From: JANNMJ01 sp031397815
Lineage (GTDB): Bacteria > Bacteroidota > Bacteroidia > Cytophagales > Hymenobacteraceae
Direction of reading: 5' to 3'
DNA: 49,271 bases
Assembly (NCBI GenBank): GCA_031397815.1
Contig: JANNMJ010000226.1
Coordinates: forward strand, 1-49,271
Shown here: piece by piece, positions 8,930 through 17,333 of the stretch
Layout of the letters: each line of letters opens with the position of its first letter
Numbering within the stretch: position 1 is the first letter of the stretch
The notes under the pieces: model-generated
Seen by the model: only the letters and a program-made list of their open reading frames with translations
What the model was told of the DNA's origin: nothing
Database searches by the model: none
Position numbers and translations under genes: made by a program

Positions 8930-8997
8930 CTTGTTGTCTTTGTAGGGTTATTTATAACATCTCGTCGCTACATGCTTCCAGCTTCTCTAAGTATTCT

Positions 8998-9366
8998 CTA
9001 GATACCGCCATCCAAAAACAGGTACAACGATTTTATCAGGCCGCCTTCGATAGTCGCAACGTCCATTCCGGTTGCGACGGGTGGTGCGTCTTTTGGTCCC
9101 AAGCGCCACGATATAATCTGTGCGGCGTGATTTACTTGGGAAGGTTTTGTCAGCTCAAACTCAAATTCAACTGGCCATTCAGCCTGTATTTTGGTGATAA
9201 GCTCATTTATTGCCTGATAACCGACAACAGCGTCACTTGAATTACCCTCGTAAAAGTGAATGTCTAATGCGTACGTTCTTTCCATCGCTTCCAAGCGTCG
9301 GTCAGCATTTCGGTCATTCCAGATTACCAGCAGGCTGTCTTCGAGTAACTGAGCGGTCGGTGTCAT
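8998..9366 (-). CDS. SnoaL/NTF2-like fold protein
   Basis: 122 residues from the ATG at 9364-9366; an upstream in-frame extension to 9453 lacks coding character. The pattern of an N-terminal helix with W-N-D-R-N and R-LEAM, then YA-DIHFYEG, a Val-Gly-Tyr helix (INELITKIQ) and paired strands ending in LYLFLDGG is typical of SnoaL-like/DUF4440 proteins of the NTF2 superfamily. They are small cone-shaped enzymes or ligand-binding proteins. The substrate is unknown. Base composition is lower in GC than the flanks but less extreme than its neighbour. Confidence 0.7.
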   Translation of the reverse strand: MTPTAQLLEDSLLVIWNDRNADRRLEAMERTYALDIHFYEGNSSDAVVGYQAINELITKIQAEWPVEFEFELTKPSQVNHAAQIISWRLGPKDAPPVATGMDVATIEGGLIKSLYLFLDGGI

Positions 9367-9462
9367 AAAATTCCGTTGAGGGTTTCCTGATTTCAGGACA
9401 GTTGATGGGGAAGTGTGAGGGGTATGCTGACGGGCGTGTTCACACAGTCGCAAACCTACGCG

Positions 9463-10650
9463 TTAGCCAGCGGCCACTTCCCGCGCTGCATCAGCCGACC
9501 CCAAGCTCGGCGGCGGGCTGAGCGGCCACTGCATCGGCGCGCCATCCAGCTGAAATACGGCGGTCCGGACGCCACCTGCTTTGCCGGTAGCATCGCGCAG
9601 TAGGAGAGGAGCCGCTTCCGGGGTGGCAAGTGCCTGCGCCACATCGCGCACGGCACCGGCGGGTACGTGGCGTTTTTCCAGCTCCGCGAGCAGGGCGATG
9701 CCATCGAGGGAGCCCACTTTTTCGGCCAGCAGCGGGTTCAGGTCGGCGCGGTGCTGCACGCGGACTTGGTTGGTTCGGAAGCGGTCGTCGTCGGCCAGCT
9801 CAGGTGCGTTGAGGGCGTCGCAGAGTTGCTGAAACTGTCGGTCTGACCCAACCGCGAGCACCAGCCGGGTACCGTCCTGCGCCGTCAGGACGGTGCCGTA
9901 CGGGACGATATTCGGGTGTTCCGACCCCAGCGGCTGCGGATTGAGGCCCGCCACGAGCCAGTTCGTCGCCTGATTGGCGAGCGAGGCCAGCGCGCTCTGC
10001 GCCAGCGAAACCTCCACCAGTGCGCCCGTTCCGGTGCGCGTGCGGCGGTAAAGCGCCGTGAGAATCCCCTCCTTAAGCTGATGCGCAGCGAGTAAATCAA
10101 TCAGCGCGACGGGCATTTTTTGGGGCGACCCGACTGCGCCGCTGTCTTCGACGGCCGCGTTGAGGTGCATAAAACCGGTTTCGGCCTGAAGCACGGCGTC
10201 GTATCCGGCACGGTCGGCGGTGGGGCCGTAACCGGTGAGGTGCGCGTAAATGAGCGCCGGATTGGCCTGCCGGAGCGTGGCGTAATCGGCGTGGAGCTTT
10301 TCGGCGTCACCGGGCTTGAAGGAAGCAATCACCACATCGGCGCGGGCCGCGAGCGTGAGCAGCGCCTGCTGACCGGGCGCGGCGGTGAGGTCGAGAAGGC
10401 GCGATTGCTTGCCCCAGTTGGCTGACGCGAAATAGGCCGACGTATCGCCGTCGCTGCTTTCCCCCGCGCTCCGCCACGAGCGGGTGACGTCGCCGCCGGT
10501 ACCGGGATGCTCGATTTTGAGAACTTCCGCCCCTAATTCCGCCAGAAATTGCCCCACTTGCGGCCCCGCCAGCACACTGGCAAGCTCCAGCACGAACAGG
10601 CCCGCCAACGGCGGCTCTGGGGAAGTATTTGCAAGCGAATCAAAAGGCAT
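9463..10650 (-). CDS. class III CoA-transferase (CaiB/BaiF family)
   Basis: 395 residues, the usual family length. The N-terminus has the family signature LELASVLAGPQVGQFLAELG and then AEVLKIEHPGTGGDVTR. NWGKQS and LDLTAAPGQ follow. Asp185 in VALIDLLAAH lies where the catalytic Asp of formyl-CoA transferase sits, which forms the acyl-aspartyl intermediate. Near the C-terminus a (V/I)PAGAV element is present (HVPAGAVRDV). The enzyme should move CoA between carboxylic acids in the cytoplasm; donor and acceptor cannot be read from sequence. No acyl-CoA dehydrogenase or ligase is adjacent. Confidence 0.88.
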   Translation of the reverse strand: MPFDSLANTSPEPPLAGLFVLELASVLAGPQVGQFLAELGAEVLKIEHPGTGGDVTRSWRSAGESSDGDTSAYFASANWGKQSRLLDLTAAPGQQALLTLAARADVVIASFKPGDAEKLHADYATLRQANPALIYAHLTGYGPTADRAGYDAVLQAETGFMHLNAAVEDSGAVGSPQKMPVALIDLLAAHQLKEGILTALYRRTRTGTGALVEVSLAQSALASLANQATNWLVAGLNPQPLGSEHPNIVPYGTVLTAQDGTRLVLAVGSDRQFQQLCDALNAPELADDDRFRTNQVRVQHRADLNPLLAEKVGSLDGIALLAELEKRHVPAGAVRDVAQALATPEAAPLLLRDATGKAGGVRTAVFQLDGAPMQWPLSPPPSLGSADAAREVAAG

Positions 10651-10741
10651 AACGAGAGGCTGAAAACCGACGACTCAGCAAAGCTCCGGCGTGCGGCGCG
10701 CTTTTCGCGTATGCGCCGCTGCTATACGCCTGCTACCCCCG

Positions 10742-11887
10742 ATGCGACCCCTCTCTCGAACCCGATTATTCCGCGTCAGCGCCGCGTTTCTATCGCTCTT
10801 TCTCCTGCTCGGCGGCAGCGGCCGGGCGCACGCCCAACGCATCGAAGGCACGCCGCCGCTCTGGCTTTTCGGCAACGGCGCCGGACTTGATTTTTCCACC
10901 GGCACCCCCCAACCCCTCGCCGGTTCGGCGATGAATACCGTCGAAGGAAGCGCCGTGGCGTGTGACCCTGCCACCGGACGCCTGCTATTTTACACCGACG
11001 GCGAACGCGTTTGGGACGCCCGCCACCGCAAGATGCCGAACGGGCGCGACCTCGGCGGGTCGCAGAACAGCAGCCAAAGCGCGCTGGTGGCGCGGCTGCC
11101 GGGCCAAGATTCGCTCTGGTACATCTTCACTACCGATTTTCAGGGCGGCGACCAAGGCTTGCGCTACTCGGTGGTGAGTATGACGCGGCGCGACGGCTTG
11201 GGCGATATCATCCGGCGGAACGAGCTGGTTTTCTCGCCCGTCGCCGAAAAACTCACCGCCGTCCGCCACGCCAACGGGCAGGATGTCTGGATCATTGCCC
11301 ATCGCTGGCAATCGCCGCAATACCTCGCCGTCCTCCTGACGGCCAATGGCTTACAGCAGCCACCCGTGCTGAGTACGGCCGGAACCGCCCACGCAGGAGC
11401 CGGTCGCCAAGCCATCGGCTACCTCCGCGCCGCGCCCGACGGCCGTCACCTCGCGGCGGCGCTCTGGAAAGATGCCAACAAGTTCGAAGTCCTCGATTTC
11501 GACCCCGCCAACGGACAGGTTTTCGGTCGAATCGCCCTCGAATCCTACCCCGAAGCCTACGGCGTAGAGTTCTCCCCAGACGGCTCCAAGCTCTACGGCA
11601 CCAGCCGCGACGACGCGAGCGGGTCAGTCGTGTGGCAATTTGATTTACGGCCCGGCCCCGGCTCCGATGCCGCCCAGTATTACGTAATAGTAGGTCACTC
11701 GAAATCAAAAAAAATCGGCGCCCTCCTGCGCGGCCCCGACGGCAAAATCTACCTCGCCCGCGACGGCGCCAAATTCCTCGGCGTCATCACCGACCCCAAC
11801 AAACCCGGCCCCGCCAGCACCTTCCTCGACGACGGCCTCGCCCTCCCCGAAGGCCGCAGCCGCCTCGGGCTGCCGAATCAGTGGTAG
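10742..11887 (+). CDS. exported beta-propeller protein, gliding-associated type N-terminus
   Basis: 381 residues from ATG 10742, chosen because it begins directly before a signal peptide (RTRLFRVSAAFLSLFLLL, cleavage near AHA-Q). The mature start WLFGNGAGLDFSTGTP is the signature seen at the head of many large Bacteroidota surface proteins with CHU_C/gliding-motility C-terminal domains. Propeller-like blades follow (DPATGRLLFYTDGE; APDGRHLAAALW; SPDGSKLYGTS; GPDGKIYLA). The closing RSRLGLPNQW corresponds to the usual end of the propeller (LGLPNF-type). No sorting domain follows, so this is the propeller alone and may stay periplasmic. The function is unknown. Confidence 0.7.
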   Translation: MRPLSRTRLFRVSAAFLSLFLLLGGSGRAHAQRIEGTPPLWLFGNGAGLDFSTGTPQPLAGSAMNTVEGSAVACDPATGRLLFYTDGERVWDARHRKMPNGRDLGGSQNSSQSALVARLPGQDSLWYIFTTDFQGGDQGLRYSVVSMTRRDGLGDIIRRNELVFSPVAEKLTAVRHANGQDVWIIAHRWQSPQYLAVLLTANGLQQPPVLSTAGTAHAGAGRQAIGYLRAAPDGRHLAAALWKDANKFEVLDFDPANGQVFGRIALESYPEAYGVEFSPDGSKLYGTSRDDASGSVVWQFDLRPGPGSDAAQYYVIVGHSKSKKIGALLRGPDGKIYLARDGAKFLGVITDPNKPGPASTFLDDGLALPEGRSRLGLPNQW

Positions 11888-11940
11888 CCCCTCTGCGTCC
11901 CAAAACCACCTCAACGTACTCTAAAGGGGTTCTTTTCCAA

Positions 11941-11977
11941 AGCCTGGGGTTGATTTCGCAGAAATCTACCCCGGGCT
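11941..11977. terminator. bidirectional stem-loop between convergent genes
   Basis: A 17-bp stem (15 of 17 paired, 11941-11957 with 11961-11977) with a GCA loop lies between the convergent propeller gene and meaB. Confidence 0.75.
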
Positions 11978-12016
11978 TACCTCAACTCCAACGGCTTAAT
12001 TATTAATTCTTAATTA

Positions 12017-13015
12017 TTAATTAACACCTCGCAGTCCCAGCAACCGCGCCGCTGCCCCACCCGCGCTCAACGCCCCTTGACTCACCGCCGTCTCCAGCTC
12101 CGCCACCGCTGCCGCCACTTCCGGCCGGGCGTAAAAACGAGCTTCTAATTCCTGTCGAACCAGCTCCCGCAGGGCCGTCAACTGTTGTTGCTGGCGCTGA
12201 AGCTGAAACTGCCCGTTCGCTTGCTGGTGCGCCAGAAACTGCTCCACCTTCGCCCACAACTCGGCGATGCCGGTGCCGTCGGTGGCGGAGCAGGTCAGGA
12301 CGGGCGGGAGCCAGCCGCCTTCGGGCGGGCGGAGCAGATGGAGCGCGTTGGCGGCTTCGCGGGCGGCGCGGCGGGCGCGGGGCGCATTGGCGCCGTCGGT
12401 TTTGGTGACGGCCAGTACGTCGGCCATCTCCATAATCCCCTTTTTGATGCCTTGCAGCTCATCGCCCGCCCCGGCGAGCAGCAGGAGCAGGAAGCAATCG
12501 GTGAGGCCGCGCACGGCAATCTCGCTCTGCCCGACGCCCACCGTTTCAATCAGCAGCACATCGAAGCCCACCGCTTCGCAGAGTTGCGCTACCTCCCGCG
12601 TGCGGTGCGCCACCCCGCCGAGCGCCCCACCCGCCGGCGACGGCCGCACAAACGCGCGCGGGTGCGTCGAGAGCGTCGCCATCCGGGTTTTATCACCGAG
12701 GATGGAGCCGCCCGTCCGCGTCGAGCTAGGGTCAACGGCGAGGACGGCGATGCGGCGGCTCTCCACCGAATCGAGCAGATGTCGCCCCAGCGCTTCTATG
12801 AGGGTGCTTTTGCCTACGCCGGGCACGCCCGTCAGGCCCACGCGCACGGCTGGGCGCGGCGGTGGCCCGAGCGCCGCCACGATATCGGCGGCCAGGGCGC
12901 GGTCGGGGGCGAGGGTGCTTTCGGCTAACGTCACGGCGCGCCCGAGCGCCACCCGGTCGTGGGGGTTGCGTAGGCGGGTAGCAAACTCTTCGGCAGACCA
13001 GCGGGGTGCACGCAT
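12017..13015 (-). CDS. meaB: methylmalonyl-CoA mutase-associated GTPase MeaB
   Basis: 332 residues, normal for the ArgK/MeaB G3E-type GTPases. The P-loop GVPGVGKST is at residues 63-71, followed by the diagnostic VDPSSTRTGGSILGDKTRM, then ETVGVGQSE and the specificity-like VTKTDGAN. MeaB loads and protects adenosylcobalamin-dependent methylmalonyl-CoA mutase by gating cofactor transfer and preventing inactivation. The mutase subunits usually lie next to it in other genomes but are not in this window. An adenosyltransferase that makes the cofactor is at 32.7-33.3 kb. The gene diverges from the outer-membrane protein gene at 13145. Confidence 0.93.
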   Translation of the reverse strand: MRAPRWSAEEFATRLRNPHDRVALGRAVTLAESTLAPDRALAADIVAALGPPPRPAVRVGLTGVPGVGKSTLIEALGRHLLDSVESRRIAVLAVDPSSTRTGGSILGDKTRMATLSTHPRAFVRPSPAGGALGGVAHRTREVAQLCEAVGFDVLLIETVGVGQSEIAVRGLTDCFLLLLLAGAGDELQGIKKGIMEMADVLAVTKTDGANAPRARRAAREAANALHLLRPPEGGWLPPVLTCSATDGTGIAELWAKVEQFLAHQQANGQFQLQRQQQQLTALRELVRQELEARFYARPEVAAAVAELETAVSQGALSAGGAAARLLGLRGVN

Positions 13016-13057
13016 CAGAATTAGAGGGAATTAGCGCGAATCCAAGAAAGAGTATAG

Positions 13058-13065
13058 TACATTTG
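13058..13065 (+). promoter_or_regulatory. candidate Bacteroidota -7 element
   Basis: TACATTTG fits the TAnnTTTG -7 consensus of Bacteroidota sigma-ABfr promoters and would give a leader of about 70 nt before ATG 13145. No good TTTG -33 element is visible at the expected distance. Confidence 0.35.
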
Positions 13066-13144
13066 GCGAAACTGGCGGTTCGACTTTCTTTTCCTTCTCA
13101 TTTTTTCAGCGCGGGGCGGCTGTTGATTTCAGCTCCAAACTTCC

Positions 13145-14677
13145 ATGAAAAAATCGCTACTCGTCGCCTTGCTCACCCAGCGCGCGCCCTTGGCGGCGGC
13201 TTTGGCGCTGGCGGTCGGGCTTCCGGCCCACGCCCAAAACGAGCTGACCAACTTCACCTCTACGGGTAGGGGCGGAGCGGTCAATGCGTTTGCCACCGAG
13301 TTTCAGGCCCTCGGCATCAACCCCGCCAACCTCGGTCGCGCTACCGGCGTGAAGGTAGCGTTCACGCTCGGCGAGTTCGGCGTCGGGATGAGTTCGCAGA
13401 CGGCTCCCCGCTCGGTCTTCAACGATTACATCTTCAATACGGAGAAGGAGTTTGCGCGTAAAGACGGTGTCGATGAAGGTGTGACACCTAATAATCCGAT
13501 CTCACCCGAGCGCCAAAAGATCATTAACGCATTCACCGGCGAGAACGTCGCGAACGTTCAAATGGACTTCACGGCGTTTGCCATCTCGTATTACAACCCG
13601 AAGTTTGGCGGCATCGCCATCAATACCCGCTACCGGATGATTGGCTCGGCGGATTTGAATAAAAATGCTGCGGAAATGATCTTTGCGGGTAATAACGCTA
13701 CTGTTATTCGCGAAGGCTTGGCCAAAGGCGGCAACTTTCCGCTGGTATCGGCTGCTCTGAAAGACACTCGAATTCAGATTCAGGCCGTACAGGAGTTCAA
13801 CATCGGCTACGGTCGGCAGTTGTTTGAGGGAGAAGGAATGACGCTCTCCGCTGGTATCGGCTACCGGTATCTGCGCGGCATCGGCATTCTGGATGTGCAG
13901 TCGGATGGCAAGACGCTCTCTGCATACAGTGCACTATCACCGGTATTCGATGCCAGTTATCCGACCTCGCTGATTCAAGTGCCCCAATTTGGATATAAAA
14001 CAGATGCAGGCACTTCAGCAAAATTCCCTAGCGTTGGTAGCGGTAGCGCCATCGATATCGGCTTAGCCGCTACTGTCGCAGGGAAGTACCACTTGAGTGC
14101 ATCAGTGGTCGATATCGGGAAAATGACGTGGAAGGGCAATTCGGTATCTATTGTTGATCAAGAACTTCAAAAATTTGGTCAAGACGATGACGAATCGGCT
14201 GATGGCAACTACACCGGACCAATCACTTACAACTTCTGGAAGTCGATGAAACGCTTCCAAGTCAACTCAAAGGATTACAGCTCCCCGTTCCAATACCAAG
14301 CCGCCGGTGAGCGGAAAGTAGACCTGCCGACCCGCATGCGTCTCGGCGCTGGTACTGATTTCGGCGAGAAGCTTTCGGTTGGGATCGACGGCTTGGTGCC
14401 GTTCGATAACAAGATTGCTGGCTCCTACCGCTCGGCGCTGATTGGCGCGGGCGTCACCTACAAGCCCGTGCCGTGGCTGCACCTGAGCACCGGCGTGAGC
14501 GGCGGCGGCGGATTCGGCACGAGCATTCCGCTCGGCATCGCCATCGTCTCGAAAACCTACGAAGGCGGCTTGGCGACGCGCGATGTGCTGGGCTATTTCG
14601 GGGAAGAAAATCCGTATCTGTCGCTCGTGGGCGGGTTCCTACGCTTCAAGATCGGCAAGCCGCAGACGGATATGTAA
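13145..14677 (+). CDS. outer-membrane beta-barrel protein, DUF5723-like
   Basis: 510 residues with a signal peptide ending near AHA-QNE. The mature start, with TSTGRGGAVNAFATEFQALG then INPANLGR, matches a Bacteroidota outer-membrane family (DUF5723-like, related to FadL/PorV type proteins) in which the INPANL segment follows the first strand. Alternating amphipathic strands with many Gly and aromatic residues run to the end. Glycines cluster near the C-terminus (VSGGGGFGTSIPLGIAI). The role is unknown; barrels of this group are generally channels or secretion accessories. The Asn/Lys-rich central part (450-1100 bases into the gene) is lower in GC than the flanks. A textbook terminator follows. 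Confidence 0.7.
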   Translation: MKKSLLVALLTQRAPLAAALALAVGLPAHAQNELTNFTSTGRGGAVNAFATEFQALGINPANLGRATGVKVAFTLGEFGVGMSSQTAPRSVFNDYIFNTEKEFARKDGVDEGVTPNNPISPERQKIINAFTGENVANVQMDFTAFAISYYNPKFGGIAINTRYRMIGSADLNKNAAEMIFAGNNATVIREGLAKGGNFPLVSAALKDTRIQIQAVQEFNIGYGRQLFEGEGMTLSAGIGYRYLRGIGILDVQSDGKTLSAYSALSPVFDASYPTSLIQVPQFGYKTDAGTSAKFPSVGSGSAIDIGLAATVAGKYHLSASVVDIGKMTWKGNSVSIVDQELQKFGQDDDESADGNYTGPITYNFWKSMKRFQVNSKDYSSPFQYQAAGERKVDLPTRMRLGAGTDFGEKLSVGIDGLVPFDNKIAGSYRSALIGAGVTYKPVPWLHLSTGVSGGGGFGTSIPLGIAIVSKTYEGGLATRDVLGYFGEENPYLSLVGGFLRFKIGKPQTDM

Positions 14678-14703
14678 GCTCAGTCATTAGCTGATGCCAA
14701 AGG

Positions 14704-14742
14704 GCGGCGACGCAGGACTAAGCCTGTGTCGCCGCTTTTTTT
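14704..14742 (+). terminator. strong intrinsic terminator
   Basis: A 13-bp GC-rich stem (14704-14716 with 14723-14735, one G-U pair) with loop ACTAAG is followed by seven T. Confidence 0.95.
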
Positions 14743-14791
14743 GTGCCTGATCGCCGTTACCGCCGTCGGGTAGCGCCTATCTTCCGCCGCC

Positions 14792-16261
14792 GTGCTCTTC
14801 AACTCCGTCGAATTCCTCTGCTTTTTCCCCATCGTCACGCTGGGGTATTTTTTACTGCCCCACCGGCACCGGTGGTGGTGGCTGCTGGCCGCGTCGTGCG
14901 TGTTCTACATGTTCTTCAAGGCGGTCTACATCCTGATCCTGTTCTTCACGATCATCATCGATTACGTCGCCGGGATTCAGATTGCGCAGGCCCACGGGAA
15001 GCGACGAAAATGGTATCTGGTGATGTCGTTGGTGGCGAACGTGGGAGTGTTGGCGGTCTTCAAGTACTACAACTTCCTCAACGACAACATTTCGGGCCTC
15101 TACTCGCTCTTTGGCGGCCACAACCCGATTCCGTACCTGACGATTCTGCTGCCCATCGGCCTCTCGTTTCATACGTTTCAGGCCATGTCGTACACGATTG
15201 AGGTGTACCGGGGACATCAGCCCGCCGAGCGCCATTTCGGGATTTACTCGCTGTACGTGATGTTTTACCCGCAGCTGGCGGCTGGCCCGATTGAGCGCCC
15301 GCAGCATCTGCTACCGCAGCTGCACGCCGAACAGACGTTTAGCTACCAGAATTTGCGGAGCGGTTTAGTACTGATGGCGTGGGGGCTGTTCAAGAAAGTG
15401 GTGATTGCCGACCGCGTGGCCGTCGTCGTGAATCAGGTGTACGACCATTATCCGCAGTATGTCGGGTTCCCGATTCTGTTCGCCACCGCTTGCTTTACGC
15501 TTCAGGTTTATTGCGACTTTTCGGGTTATTCCGATATCGCCATCGGTGCGGCCGAAGTAATGGGTTTCCGCTTGATGAAGAATTTCGACCGGCCGTACTT
15601 CTCCGAGTCGATGCGCGAGCTGTGGCAACGCTGGCACATCTCGCTCAGCCTGTGGTTCCGCGATTACGTGTACGTGCCGCTCGGCGGCAACCGGCGCGGC
15701 CCTGCCCGGCAATACGGCAACCTGCTGATGACATTCACGCTCAGCGGCTTATGGCACGGCGCCGCTTGGAACGTGGTGGCGTGGGGCGCCATTCACGGCC
15801 TGCTGCTCGTGGGGGGTGCGATCACGCGACCGGTGCGCCAACGCCTAGCCGAGGCGGTCGGCTTGATGCAGTGGCCGCGCCTGCACACCGTGCTAAATGT
15901 AGCGTGTACGATGGCGCTATTTGGCTGGGCATTGGCGGTTTTCAGATGTGCTACGCTGAGTCAGGCGCGCCATATTCTGGGGTACATGTTCGCTGATTTG
16001 GGGACGCAGATCACCTCTTTCACCAACATCAAGGAAATGATCGGCACGTTGGGGCTGCCGAAATCGCAGCTCGCGCTGGCGATGCTCGGCGTGGGGGCGC
16101 TGTTTGGGGTCGAGTGGCTTCAGGGGCGCGTAGCGATGCGGTCGTGGCTCTGGGCGCGGTCGGGCTGGGTGCGCTGGTCGGTGTATTACACGTTTGTTCT
16201 GAGCATTTTGCTCGGCGCGTATGCCTCGGCCGACCCCGATTTTTTTTATTTCCGCTTTTAA
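14792..16261 (+). CDS. MBOAT-family O-acyltransferase (AlgI-like)
   Basis: 489 residues, starting at GTG 14792. The start MLFNSVEFLCFFPIV is the canonical beginning of AlgI/DltB-like MBOAT proteins and no ATG fits. There are about ten to twelve membrane helices. The family core LWQRWHISLSLWFRDYVYVP with LGGNRRG is present, then GLWHGAAW with the proposed catalytic His322 and a second His in WGAIHG. These enzymes pass acyl groups from the cytoplasm across the membrane to a periplasmic SGNH-type partner, which acetylates a polysaccharide or peptidoglycan. The next gene, 32 bases downstream, encodes a plausible partner. Confidence 0.9.
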   Translation: MLFNSVEFLCFFPIVTLGYFLLPHRHRWWWLLAASCVFYMFFKAVYILILFFTIIIDYVAGIQIAQAHGKRRKWYLVMSLVANVGVLAVFKYYNFLNDNISGLYSLFGGHNPIPYLTILLPIGLSFHTFQAMSYTIEVYRGHQPAERHFGIYSLYVMFYPQLAAGPIERPQHLLPQLHAEQTFSYQNLRSGLVLMAWGLFKKVVIADRVAVVVNQVYDHYPQYVGFPILFATACFTLQVYCDFSGYSDIAIGAAEVMGFRLMKNFDRPYFSESMRELWQRWHISLSLWFRDYVYVPLGGNRRGPARQYGNLLMTFTLSGLWHGAAWNVVAWGAIHGLLLVGGAITRPVRQRLAEAVGLMQWPRLHTVLNVACTMALFGWALAVFRCATLSQARHILGYMFADLGTQITSFTNIKEMIGTLGLPKSQLALAMLGVGALFGVEWLQGRVAMRSWLWARSGWVRWSVYYTFVLSILLGAYASADPDFFYFRF

Positions 16262-16293
16262 TTTGATGCGCTGCTCGCCTGGCTTTATTTCTG

Positions 16294-17319
16294 ATGAAAG
16301 CTAACGTCGCCTCACCGTCGGCCGGTCGGCTGGTGCGCTCGCTGCTGCTGTTATTGGCGCTGGTGGGGCCGCTCGAAGGCTACCTGCATTACCGTTGGCG
16401 GCAGATGATGCGTCAGCCGACGGAAACGTACCTGCGCTCGCTCGCGGCCCTTTCGCGGGAGCAAACACGCGTCCTGATCGTCGGCGATTCGCATCCGCAC
16501 AACGCCTTCCCCGACGGCACTTTGCCCGATTCCATCACGAGCGTAGCATTCGGGAATGATGGCTTGCGCGATACCGAGCTGAAGCTGCGGCACTCGATTG
16601 AGCGGGGAATAATGCCCCAATATTTAATTCTCGAAGCCGACGATCACGTGGCGGGCGTGGCGCGGGAGCCGGTCAATAACGAGCAGCTTTTGGTGCTAGG
16701 CACCACGCGCGCTACGTATAATGCCGTTTATGGGCGCTCGATTTCGGGCCTGAAACACTGGACGCTACAATACGCGCCCCTGACCGATGTGCGTAACCGC
16801 AGCTTCCTGTTTTTGGCGCTTTCCGAGCAGATTCAGCGCCGTTTGGGCACGCTGCATCCGCCGATGCTCCGGCCCAAAGACGGCAAAACGTGGGCGACTT
16901 CTTCCGCCGCCGAGCGCGCCCGGATCGTCGAAAACCGTCGCCTATCGTTGCTGGGCCGCGATTATGCGCTGAGCGCGACCCTGCGAGCTTCTTGGGCACG
17001 GATTCGCGCTCTCTGCCGAGCGCACGGCATCCGCATCATCGGCGTGCGCTATCCGCTGACGCCGGAATATCTTGCCGCCGAAGCCCGGTGTTATAATCTT
17101 CAGCCGATGCGGGCGATGCTCACCGCCCTCCCGCCGGATACGCTGCTGGATTATACCCACCTGTTCATCAAAAATCCCACTTTTTTCAACGACGCCGATC
17201 ATCTCAGCACGGCCGGTGGCCAAGCATTCGCACCCCGCTTCCTGAACGATCTGCGCGCTATCAGACAAGTAATTCCTCCGGTTTTATTAGCTGAATCCCG
17301 CCGCCGTGCCAGTCAGTAA
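16294..17319 (+). CDS. SGNH-like periplasmic protein, partner of MBOAT acyltransferase
   Basis: 341 residues. Residues 12-28 form an N-terminal signal anchor. A Ser-block-like motif VGDSH is at residues 63-67 (nucleophile Ser66), and a late DADHLS motif (Asp300/302, His303) matches the C-terminal Asp-x-x-His block of SGNH hydrolases. Members of this AlgJ/AlgX/DltD-like group take acyl groups exported by an MBOAT protein and attach them to an envelope glycan. It follows the MBOAT gene by 32 bases in the same direction, so they probably form one operon. Only 14 bases separate it from the convergent DUF5916 gene. The glycan acceptor is unknown. Confidence 0.7.
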   Translation: MKANVASPSAGRLVRSLLLLLALVGPLEGYLHYRWRQMMRQPTETYLRSLAALSREQTRVLIVGDSHPHNAFPDGTLPDSITSVAFGNDGLRDTELKLRHSIERGIMPQYLILEADDHVAGVAREPVNNEQLLVLGTTRATYNAVYGRSISGLKHWTLQYAPLTDVRNRSFLFLALSEQIQRRLGTLHPPMLRPKDGKTWATSSAAERARIVENRRLSLLGRDYALSATLRASWARIRALCRAHGIRIIGVRYPLTPEYLAAEARCYNLQPMRAMLTALPPDTLLDYTHLFIKNPTFFNDADHLSTAGGQAFAPRFLNDLRAIRQVIPPVLLAESRRRASQ

Positions 17320-17333
17320 AAGCGATTGGTGCG

